Source of the DNA: CAYSIX01 sp964431205
Lineage (GTDB): Bacteria; Planctomycetota; Phycisphaerae; Phycisphaerales; Phycisphaeraceae
NCBI GenBank assembly: GCA_964431205.1
Contig: CAYSIX010000025.1
Location: 1 to 25,733, forward strand
DNA length: 25,733 bases
Reading direction: 5' to 3'
The translations under genes and the position numbers were made by a program. The notes below the pieces were generated by a model. It searched no databases, was not told where the DNA came from, and was given only the letters and a program-made list of their open reading frames with translations. Of this stretch, positions 14,621 to 20,632 are shown one piece after another (positions within the stretch are counted from its first letter, which is position 1; every line of letters starts with the position of its first letter).

Positions 14621-16641
14621 CGCTGCCGCCCCTTGAGGAACACGTCCTCCAACGTCAGTCCGGTATCGTCGCCCACGGCCTTCCTGGGCTTTGGTTTGAG
14701 CAGGTGGGCGTAGTCGGCGATCGACGGCTCCGGCTCCGTCGGCGGCGACGCCTGCGCCGCCTTCCGCCGCAGCGCCGCCTGGAGCTTGGGCATCTGATCG
14801 TCGATCGGCGTGCGCACGGGCACCAGCGTCGGGCCCGGCGACGGTGACTCGCCCTCTTGGGCACGCCGGCGAATCGCCTTCTCTTGGGCCGATCGGATCA
14901 GCGCCGCCGGCAGGTCCTCGGCCAGCCGCGGGCGGGTCTCGCCATACCACTGTTTGGCCTGCTTTCGAACCGCCTTTCGCTGCCGCTGCGCCTCGCGCAC
15001 GTCTTGGCTCGTGGCGCGGAACGGCAGCTTGCGCACCGGCTCGGCCAGGCAGATGAACCGCCCCTCCAAGTCGCAGACGATCACGTGCGAGCCGCGGTCC
15101 TGATCGTCCACCCGAAGCACCACCCGCTTGCCCAGGTGCTCGTGCAACGCCGGCGACTCATAGGTGATGCCGTCGAACCTCACCCCGTTCCTCGTTACCT
15201 TCACCGGGGCCGAGGGCCGCAGACAGTAGAAGTCCAACAGCTCACGCGACGCCGTACGCTTCTCAACCAGGTGCTCGGCGTAGACGGACGCGGGCGTGCG
15301 CCCCTCCATGCCCTGACCGAAGTGCGGTCGCTGGTGATAGTCGGCCTCCAGCCACGCGGCAAACGCCTCCCGTACCTCTTGCAGCGTCGGCAGGTTCCCG
15401 CGCTTGAGCCGCTCGGCGAGCTGCTCTGGTTTACGGTCCGGCCGGTTCCCACACCAGGTGTCAAAAAGCACCACGAAACGCTCTTCGACCGTGCGGAAAA
15501 AGCGTTCGACCGGCTTGGCCCTTGCGTTGTACGGCTCCGCGGTGACCTTGGTCACTCCGAGCAGACTGAGCGTCTCGGTGATCCGCCGCTGGTCGATCGG
15601 CGTCTGCTCACCGCGCTTCAGCCCGCCCAGCGCCCGGCTCTGAAAATCCTTGCCGCCGTCGAAGTACACCTCACGCGGCACGCCGCAGTCGAGCACCCCG
15701 GCCCGCGTCACCTCAAGGACCACGTCGCTGTTCGGTTCGTGCGCGTTGATCTGCCAGCCGACGATGTACCGGCTGCGGCAGTCCTGCGCCACGGTGATCT
15801 TCGGCCTCACGCGCTTGCCCAGGTGCTCGATGAACATGTCGAGCGGTGAGTGGTCATACACCCAGATGTCGTTGGTCTCCAGCGCCGTGTAATCCCGCTC
15901 GATGAACGGCTCGGCCCGGTCCCCGTACGACTTCTGCCCGTAGCGGTGCAACTCCACGACGCCGCGCGGGATCGCGTTCACGTGCCGACGGCTTCGATCG
16001 TAGGATCGGACCTCCCAGCCCTCGGCCTCGGCCTTGTGCTCGGCGAGCTGGTGGCAAACCCGGATCGACAGACGCTTGCCCGGCAGCAGGTACAAACGCC
16101 GCACCTCGTCCAGGAACGGATCGCCCGCTTCCGGCCCTCGCTTAAGCCACCGCTGATCGACCAGACCCGCCAGGCCCCGCGACCGGTACTCGCGCCGCCA
16201 ACGGTAGAGCGTGGCCGTCGAGACCTTCACGCCCTCATCGGCCTCCAGTCGGGTCAGGAACACCTTCACCGCCTCCCGCTCGCTGCGGCCCATCCGCCTC
16301 GCCGTGCCGATCGCCGCTTCCCACTGGTCCACGACCCGCTTGCGCCGCGCCAGCTCGTCACGCTGGGCCTTGCTCAGCTCGCCGGCGTCGAACGGCAGCG
16401 CCTCGGGCGACCTGACCCGCGACAGCCGCTCATCGGCGTCTTCCCGGATCAGCCATTGCCCCTTGCCCCCCTCAGACCCCTGCCGCGCCAGGCCCGACGA
16501 CGCCCAACGCTCCACGCACAGCCGCCGGATCGAACGCGGCGACAACCCCGACCGACGCGACGCCCGCTCCACGTCGATCCACCCCACGCCCTGCGGCGGC
16601 GGACCGGCCGTCGTCATGCTGGCGATCAACGCCTGGCTCAC
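14617..16641 (-). CDS. MuA-type DDE transposase
   Basis: The recombinase that cuts and joins the prophage ends, 674 residues, close to the size of MuA (about 660). Order: a helix-turn-helix near residues 21-48 (DVERASRRSGLSPRSIRRLC); a second DNA-binding region at about 118-225 (VSTATLYRWRREYRSRGLAGL); the RNase H-like core with Asp 263 (VYDHSPLD), Asp 328 (YFDGGKDF) and Glu 379 (AKPVERFF), spaced as a DDE triad; a C-terminal beta domain at about 480-570 (VKVTRNGVRFDGITYES, Mu-transposase C type); and a charged tail that in MuA contacts MuB. Start is GTG 16641, overlapping the previous stop as GTGA, with GAGGAGG upstream. A longer in-frame reading to 17100 runs through the previous gene and has no support. 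It is followed by the coupled MuB-type gene. Confidence 0.92.
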   Translation of the reverse strand: MSQALIASMTTAGPPPQGVGWIDVERASRRSGLSPRSIRRLCVERWASSGLARQGSEGGKGQWLIREDADERLSRVRSPEALPFDAGELSKAQRDELARRKRVVDQWEAAIGTARRMGRSEREAVKVFLTRLEADEGVKVSTATLYRWRREYRSRGLAGLVDQRWLKRGPEAGDPFLDEVRRLYLLPGKRLSIRVCHQLAEHKAEAEGWEVRSYDRSRRHVNAIPRGVVELHRYGQKSYGDRAEPFIERDYTALETNDIWVYDHSPLDMFIEHLGKRVRPKITVAQDCRSRYIVGWQINAHEPNSDVVLEVTRAGVLDCGVPREVYFDGGKDFQSRALGGLKRGEQTPIDQRRITETLSLLGVTKVTAEPYNARAKPVERFFRTVEERFVVLFDTWCGNRPDRKPEQLAERLKRGNLPTLQEVREAFAAWLEADYHQRPHFGQGMEGRTPASVYAEHLVEKRTASRELLDFYCLRPSAPVKVTRNGVRFDGITYESPALHEHLGKRVVLRVDDQDRGSHVIVCDLEGRFICLAEPVRKLPFRATSQDVREAQRQRKAVRKQAKQWYGETRPRLAEDLPAALIRSAQEKAIRRRAQEGESPSPGPTLVPVRTPIDDQMPKLQAALRRKAAQASPPTEPEPSIADYAHLLKPKPRKAVGDDTGLTLEDVFLKGRQR

Positions 16642-17189
16642 GCCGGCACCTCCTCGACCCGGCACCGCCGGCCGTGCCCGGTCGGCACACGACGCCGCCG
16701 CATACCTCGACGCTCGATCCGCTCCTGCCCAGTGCAGAGCCGGTGCATCCCGCGCAGCACGCCAGAGTACGACGGCCACACCCAACCCCGGCGGTCCGCT
16801 TCCTGGCGCACCGCCCGCCAACACGCCCGCGCCGACGGCCGCGACGGGTGCAGGTACAAACACCGGAACATCTCGACCGCCTCGGGGCTCCAGCTCGGCA
16901 GGTGGTCCCCACCTCGCCGGTCGATCAGCGGCTCGACCCGAGCCGGCTCGCCCGCCAGCCGGTTCCAGCGAGAAAGACTCCGCCCGCTGATCCGAACCCC
17001 CGGGCACCGCTCGCGCAGCGTCCGCAGAAACGGCGGCAGCCACTCCCGCCTCGGACGGGTCATCGCGCCCCGCATCTCGCGGTAGCGGTTGACACACCAC
17101 AGCCGCTGGCAGGCCAGCTCCACCTGGCGCTTGGTCACGCCCAGGCGGTCCGCCTCCGTCGCCGCAGCGATGTCAGCTTCCGTCCCCAT
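16638..17189 (-). CDS. Stand-alone DNA-binding protein resembling the N-terminal part of the transposase
   Basis: A 183-residue protein just upstream of the transposase. Residues 10-31 (AATEADRLGVTKRQVELACQ) match the layout of the transposase's first helix-turn-helix. Residues 64-146 (VRISGRSLSRWNRLAG, LIDRRGG, FRCLYLHPSRPSARACWRAV, GWVWPSY) parallel transposase residues 137-225 (VKVSTATLYRWRREY, LVDQR, RRLYLLPGKRLSIRVC, GWEVRSY). The DDE catalytic core is absent; instead the chain ends in a basic Arg-rich tail. It therefore looks like an end-binding module without catalysis: a possible transposition regulator, a helper subunit, or half of a split ancestral DNA-binding region. Start is ATG 17189, overlapping the previous stop (TGATG); GTG 17192 is an alternative. 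The GTGA overlap with the transposase indicates coupled synthesis. Confidence 0.78.
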   Translation of the reverse strand: MGTEADIAAATEADRLGVTKRQVELACQRLWCVNRYREMRGAMTRPRREWLPPFLRTLRERCPGVRISGRSLSRWNRLAGEPARVEPLIDRRGGDHLPSWSPEAVEMFRCLYLHPSRPSARACWRAVRQEADRRGWVWPSYSGVLRGMHRLCTGQERIERRGMRRRRVPTGHGRRCRVEEVPA

Positions 17190-17551
17190 CACTCGCCCTC
17201 TTCATCCCGTGTGCTCGCCTTGTACTGGTCGGGGACCAGCCACGGCTCCAGGGCGTTGTTCGATTGCTCCAATAGGGCCGTGATCGCGCGCTCGACGTGC
17301 TCGAAAGCACGCTCGGACGCGAGACGGGCGTGCTCGTGAATCGAGCTCTCCTTGTCGATCTCCAGCGCGTGAAGCCGCGCCTCGATCGCGAGCCAGGCCC
17401 GCAACAGATCGCACGCCGCGATGTACAAAGGGTCGGCGACAATCTGCTCGGGAGAATCGTGCCCCGGACGCGGCTCGACCCGGCGTCGATCACCCTTCGA
17501 ATGGCCGTTGCCGGGTCGCCGCTTTTTCTGCTCGGTCGCTCTTGCTATCAT
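17189..17551 (-). CDS. Small phage early protein, unknown function
   Basis: A 120-residue protein I do not recognise. The first 40 residues are basic and probably disordered (ATEQKKRRPGNGHSKGDRRR). The remainder is predicted helical (DPLYIAACDLLRAWLAIEARLHALEI and ARLASERAFEHVERAITALLEQ). ATG 17551 is chosen because GGAAGG lies seven bases before it; a longer open frame to 17695 would overlap the preceding gene and has no site. Its stop overlaps the next start (TGATG), so it belongs to the transposition operon. Confidence 0.65.
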   Translation of the reverse strand: MIARATEQKKRRPGNGHSKGDRRRVEPRPGHDSPEQIVADPLYIAACDLLRAWLAIEARLHALEIDKESSIHEHARLASERAFEHVERAITALLEQSNNALEPWLVPDQYKASTRDEEGE

Positions 17552-17607
17552 CCTCGTGCCTTCCTCTTGGTGAGTGACTTTGACCGGTTGCACCAGGGGG
17601 GGCTTTT

Positions 17608-18114
17608 TCATGCCGCTCCCGCCGACGACACCCGCTTGTCCTGCGCCCCCAGCACCGCCGCCAGGTCGTCGCGGTCGAAAAAGATCAACCGCCACTCGAC
17701 CTCGACCGCCTCATCCGCCCCCGCGTGCGGCTCCAGTCGCGCCATCAAGTCCCCGAGCATCAAAGCCGGCTGCTCGTGGTCGGACCGCAGACTCAGCAGC
17801 CGCGAGCCCGACGGCGGGTCACGCATCACCAGCGTGCTCTCGCATCCCTCCTCGACCAGCCGCTCCAGCAGCTCGTGCAACAGCGCGTAATCGAGATAGC
17901 ACGGCCGCCAGCCGGACAGGTCCATCTCCGTGATGTACCGTTGCGCCAGCGCCGCCGAGTCGAACAACGCCAGGCCGATCAGGCCCGTCGCCGACCGGCT
18001 CAGGTACGGATCGACGAACCGCCGGCGGCCCGGCCCCTTGCGCGCCACGCCGACGACCCAGCGCCCCACGCTCGCCCTGATCCGGTCCCGCCATACGATC
18101 GAATGATCCGTCAT
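17608..18114 (-). CDS. Phage early protein, unknown function
   Basis: A 168-residue protein with no domain I recognise. The N-terminus is basic (WRDRIRASVGRWVVGVARKGPGRRR region). A mixed alpha/beta body follows (TGLIGLALFDSAALAQRYI, YLDYALLHELLERLVEEG), with an acidic later part (DEAVEVEWRLIFFDRDDLAAVLG). No signal peptide or membrane segment is seen, so it is probably cytoplasmic. ATG 18114 follows a GGAAGGCGG. It sits between two other unknown early genes, and a long GC hairpin lies upstream of its start. Confidence 0.65.
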   Translation of the reverse strand: MTDHSIVWRDRIRASVGRWVVGVARKGPGRRRFVDPYLSRSATGLIGLALFDSAALAQRYITEMDLSGWRPCYLDYALLHELLERLVEEGCESTLVMRDPPSGSRLLSLRSDHEQPALMLGDLMARLEPHAGADEAVEVEWRLIFFDRDDLAAVLGAQDKRVSSAGAA

Positions 18115-18150
18115 CGATCCGCCTTCCGCCGTGCCGTGACACGATCCAAG

Positions 18151-18180
18151 GGCCCCCGCGGGCCCGCGCCCGCGGGGGCC
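18151..18180 (-). repeat. Perfect 12-bp GC hairpin in the early operon
   Basis: GGCCCCCGCGGG at 18151-18162 pairs perfectly with 18169-18180 across a six-base loop. It occupies the 74-base space between two leftward early genes. No T-run follows on either strand, so it may stabilise or stall rather than terminate the transcript. Confidence 0.6.
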
Positions 18181-18188
18181 GCGCCCGC

Positions 18189-18635
18189 CTACACCTGCGA
18201 CTTCGCCGGCAGCTCGCGGCGAAGGTCGTCCGCCAGCGTCGCGTTGCGCGGCGCTTCACGCTCCAGCTTGGCCGCGATCTCTGTCAGCAGACCCGACGCC
18301 ACCGCCCTGGCGAACTCACGGGCCACCTGCGTGTTCGGGTCGAAGTCCGTCTCCCGGTCCAGCCATCGCCCGTCCTCGTCTTCCGCGTCACCCCCAACGT
18401 GGCACCACCCGTCACGGTGCTTGACCTCGATCCAGCGGTAACCTCCGTTCCGCCGGAGCACGTAGCCCGACGCCAGCTCTTCGTCCCCGTCGATCCCGAC
18501 CTCATCGGCCTGGGTGAGGATGAACTCGCACACCTCCTGCACCGCGTCGAAGAGCTTCTGGTTCGTCTTCGAGGTTTCGTCGCCGATCCGCTCCAGCCGC
18601 TTGACCGCGTTGATGATGCTGTTGCTCTGGCTCAT
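18189..18635 (-). CDS. Phage early protein, unknown function
   Basis: A 148-residue acidic protein that I do not recognise. The N-terminal third is helical (AVKRLERIGDETSKTNQKLFDAVQEVCEFI). The centre is a beta-type segment with several aromatic and Gly residues (GYVLRRNGGYRWIEVKHRDGW). The C-terminal third is again helical (TQVAREFARAVASGLLTEIAAKLERE). No membrane segment or known catalytic motif is seen. AAGGAG lies six bases before ATG 18635, one of the best ribosome sites in the operon. It is the first gene after the terminator that closes the RHH gene, so its expression may depend on readthrough. Confidence 0.7.
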   Translation of the reverse strand: MSQSNSIINAVKRLERIGDETSKTNQKLFDAVQEVCEFILTQADEVGIDGDEELASGYVLRRNGGYRWIEVKHRDGWCHVGGDAEDEDGRWLDRETDFDPNTQVAREFARAVASGLLTEIAAKLEREAPRNATLADDLRRELPAKSQV

Positions 18636-18684
18636 GCCTGTCTCCTTGCGTTTGCGCGCCCGCCGGCGCTCCTTTGAAACCCGT

Positions 18685-18705
18685 CCCGGCCGAACGTCGG
18701 CCGGG
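18685..18705. repeat. Hairpin just beyond the RHH terminator
   Basis: CCCGGCCGA at 18685-18693 pairs with TCGGCCGGG at 18697-18705 with a three-base loop. It lies in the leader of the following early gene. It may help terminate or compete with the neighbouring structure. Confidence 0.5.
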
Positions 18706-18710
18706 CAGTG

Positions 18711-18749
18711 AAAAACCCTGCCGGGGCGGTCAAGCCTTGCCGGCAGGGT
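18711..18749 (-). terminator. Intrinsic terminator overlapping the end of the RHH gene
   Basis: On the minus strand ACCCTGCCGG (18749-18740) pairs perfectly with CCGGCAGGGT (18724-18715) and is followed at once by a T-run (18715-18711). The first arm encodes the last residues of the RHH protein and the stop codon lies in the loop, so ribosomes reaching the stop could influence folding. Confidence 0.72.
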
Positions 18750-18960
18750 CGGTAAACGTCGCCCCGCTCGATCGCGGAGCGTTCAGCCTCTTGCTCTCAG
18801 GAAACAGGTCCAGGACATCAACGTGCTGGGCCTCGGCAACGCGGATGGCTTCCCGCAAAATCGCCCTGGCAAGCGGGCCCTTCGTCACGCGGAACGGCAG
18901 GCGAGCACACTGACGATCCAACGCTTGCTCAACCTCACGATCGCGGATCATAATCGGCAC
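18730..18960 (-). CDS. Small ribbon-helix-helix-like DNA-binding protein, first early gene
   Basis: A 76-residue protein whose first 50 residues look like a ribbon-helix-helix fold: a short strand (PIMIRDREVEQAL) followed by two helices (LDRQCARL and KGPLARAILREAIRVAEA). Such dimers bind operator DNA. It is the first gene left of the control region, in the place where Mu-like phages have a small negative regulator (Ner-like), so it may adjust early transcription; this is inference. GTG 18960 is chosen because GGAG lies about eight bases upstream; ATG 18951 and GTG 18978 are alternatives. Its 3' end overlaps a strong terminator and a 32-base sequence repeated at 19733-19764. Confidence 0.6.
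   Translation of the reverse strand: MPIMIRDREVEQALDRQCARLPFRVTKGPLARAILREAIRVAEAQHVDVLDLFPESKRLNAPRSSGATFTDPAGKA
18750..18781. repeat. 32-bp direct repeat, copy 1
   Basis: Starts CGGTAAACGTCGCCC and agrees with 19733-19764 at 28 of 32 bases, in the same orientation. This copy lies inside the 3' end of the RHH gene. Confidence 0.7.
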
Positions 18961-19109
18961 AGCCAAGTCTCCATGCACCTTGTGCAGCGGTTATGGTATA
19001 TTAGTCGGACGAAACGTCAAGTCAAGATGAACTTTACGAAGTTTAACGACTATAAACGTGCAGACGGGCGGCTGTGGCGTTGAACTAGGTTCTTATTTAT
19101 GCTTCACTT
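18961..19109. promoter_or_regulatory. AT-rich divergent early/repressor control region
   Basis: Much richer in A and T than its surroundings and free of genes. For leftward early genes the minus strand has overlapping -35 boxes TTGACTTGACG (19025-19015) with TACCAT (18998-18993) 16 bases after TTGACG. For the repressor, the plus strand has TATAAA (19051-19056) 17 bases after a weak TGAACT (19028-19033). Palindromes that could be operators are AACTT-tacg-AAGTT (19030-19043) and GTTTA/TAAAC (19041-19045 and 19053-19057), both between the two promoters. This is the usual layout of a lysogeny switch. Confidence 0.6.
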
Positions 19110-19721
19110 ATGAAAACGCCCGACGATGATGGCACATGGGGTGGCTGGGTACGTGCGAGAGCCGAATTCGTGGGCATCCGCTCACAGAAGGAACTCGCCA
19201 AAGCCGTCGGCGTCAGCCCCAAGGTCATCTCGCAATGGCTCAAGCGGCCGGACCCGCCAAGGCTCCGATCCGAATCCGTCAGCGGCCTCGCTCACGCCCT
19301 TAATACGAACGAGGCCGTAATTCGCCACCATTGGATCCACTATGCGCCCGATCGGGCCCCGGGGCGTGACGAATTCAACCCTCACCACCTACTGCAATGG
19401 ACGGGACGCCGCCTCGTTGAGACCACAGTCAACCGAGGTTATCGGGTCCTGGCCGGCTACCTTGCTGAGCAACGAATCGCGCGCGAAATCACCTCGCTCA
19501 CCCGGATTCTGGGTCTTCGGGAATTGCAGGTAATCCACGCCCTGTGCTGGCAATTGGCTCGGTTCCAAGCCTCGAAAACCGACATTCTTCACGACCCAGA
19601 CTTGGCCTCCGCGGCTCAGGAACATCGGGAGGGGGATCGGGGGGATCAAATACTCGATGAGCTGCAGCGGCTCATCGACGAGCTTGACAAGCAGGAGCAG
19701 GGCGGCCAAGATAGCGGGTAA
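19110..19721 (+). CDS. XRE-type helix-turn-helix protein, probable phage repressor
   Basis: A 203-residue DNA-binding protein, probably the lysogeny repressor. Residues about 24-46 form the helix-turn-helix (RSQKELAKAVGVSPKVISQWLKR), with the pattern of Cro/C1-type domains. Residues 60-140 are helical without a recognised domain, and the tail (about 165-203) is acidic and probably coiled (GDQILDELQRLIDELDKQEQ), which may mediate oligomerisation. No autocleavage (S24 peptidase) domain is present, so induction would not follow the LexA-like route. ATG 19110 has only a weak upstream TAGG and no proper ribosome site, suggesting low expression. It is transcribed away from the early operon. Confidence 0.75.
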   Translation: MKTPDDDGTWGGWVRARAEFVGIRSQKELAKAVGVSPKVISQWLKRPDPPRLRSESVSGLAHALNTNEAVIRHHWIHYAPDRAPGRDEFNPHHLLQWTGRRLVETTVNRGYRVLAGYLAEQRIAREITSLTRILGLRELQVIHALCWQLARFQASKTDILHDPDLASAAQEHREGDRGDQILDELQRLIDELDKQEQGGQDSG

Positions 19722-19732
19722 GCCTCATCTCT

Positions 19733-19764
19733 CGGTAAACGTCGCCCAACTCGGTCGCAGAGCG
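19733..19764. repeat. 32-bp direct repeat, copy 2
   Basis: Matches 18750-18781 at 28 of 32 bases in the same orientation. This copy lies in the 65-base gap after the repressor gene. It could be a protein-binding site shared by both operons or the relic of a local duplication. Confidence 0.7.
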
Positions 19765-19786
19765 GACGCCGCCCAGGCGAGCGCCG

Positions 19787-20209
19787 ATGGTCGATGCCAT
19801 CGTCACCTCGCGGGAACGGACTTGGGCACGGACGCCGAGCATGCCGATCACCATCGACGACATCAAGGCCATCCACGACGCCGGCGGGCTGGACGGCTTC
19901 GCGCGCGAGGTGCTCGCTGAGGCGAGGCGCCTTGCCATGGCGTCCATGCGCGACATCCCGGCGAGCGACACGGTCGTGATCGACGGGATGGTCGGCGACA
20001 CGGTGGCCGCGGTGGTTTCGCGCCGCCTGACGCCCGACGCCGAGGCCGAGATGGACCGTGCCGTGGGTCGCGCCTTCCGCGAAGCGCCTGACGGGCAATC
20101 GGCCATCCCTCTTGCCGAGCGCTACACCGCCGAGGTGGTCGAGGCGATGGAGGCCGTGTGCGAGCAGGTCATCACTCGGATCATCGAGAACCTCAAGCGA
20201 GACGCTTAA
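19787..20209 (+). CDS. Phage protein of unknown function upstream of the head genes
   Basis: A 140-residue, mostly helical, acidic protein (ITIDDIKAIHDAGGLDGFAREVLAEARRLAMASM; then AEMDRAVGRAFREA and AEVVEAMEAVCEQVITRIIENL). No known domain is recognised. ATG 19787 has AGGCGAG nearby. ATG 19841, giving 122 residues starting MPITIDD, is a plausible alternative because the preceding residues look unstructured. It lies 65 bases after the repressor and 16 before the next gene. Position before the portal would suit a small packaging or head-assembly factor, but nothing in the sequence proves that. Confidence 0.6.
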   Translation: MVDAIVTSRERTWARTPSMPITIDDIKAIHDAGGLDGFAREVLAEARRLAMASMRDIPASDTVVIDGMVGDTVAAVVSRRLTPDAEAEMDRAVGRAFREAPDGQSAIPLAERYTAEVVEAMEAVCEQVITRIIENLKRDA

Positions 20210-20225
20210 GACCACGGAGCAACCA

Positions 20226-20627
20226 GTGGCACGGACGCCATTCACCCGAACCAGACGAGCGATCGCCGACTGCCGCGAGGCCGTGCGCCGCTATGGCGTG
20301 CTCGGCGGGCTGATGTTCGTCTCGTTGCGGCCCGTCGTGGTTCGCTTCGCGACGCGGCGAGACCTGCGCCGACGTGAAGGCGGGCCGTCGTGGCTGAGCG
20401 ACGCGAGCGCGAAAGAGACCGCCCGGGCGACCGAACGCCTGTTCCTGGCGTCACGGTTTGAGCCGGACGGCGGGCTGGTCGTCAACGCGGTGATCCAGGG
20501 CGTCGCCGAGGCGGGCGTGGACTGGAGCGACTGCCGCAGCGAGCTGGACCTGCGGTTGAAGCTGCGGCGGTTGATCGAGCGCGGCGTCGAGGCCGAGGCC
20601 AGAGACCGGCTGATAGTGGTGGATTGA
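20226..20627 (+). CDS. Small basic phage protein of unknown function
   Basis: A 133-residue basic protein (ARTPFTRTRRAIADCREAVRRYG, then FATRRDLRRREGG) with a helical C-terminal half (SELDLRLKLRRLIERGVEAEARDRLIVVD). No domain recognised. GTG 20226 is chosen because ACGGAG lies about seven bases upstream; longer in-frame readings overlap the previous gene. Its stop lies just before the portal start. Lying directly before the portal gene, it holds the place usually taken by terminase genes, but at this size it cannot be a large terminase and no ATPase motif is present. Confidence 0.6.
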   Translation: MARTPFTRTRRAIADCREAVRRYGVLGGLMFVSLRPVVVRFATRRDLRRREGGPSWLSDASAKETARATERLFLASRFEPDGGLVVNAVIQGVAEAGVDWSDCRSELDLRLKLRRLIERGVEAEARDRLIVVD

Positions 20628-20632
20628 ACGCG

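Noticed and set aside
14620..14950. Longer MuB-type protein starting upstream inside the transposase gene
   Set aside because: The extra residues are out-of-frame transposase sequence; the ATGA overlap at 14620 is the natural start.
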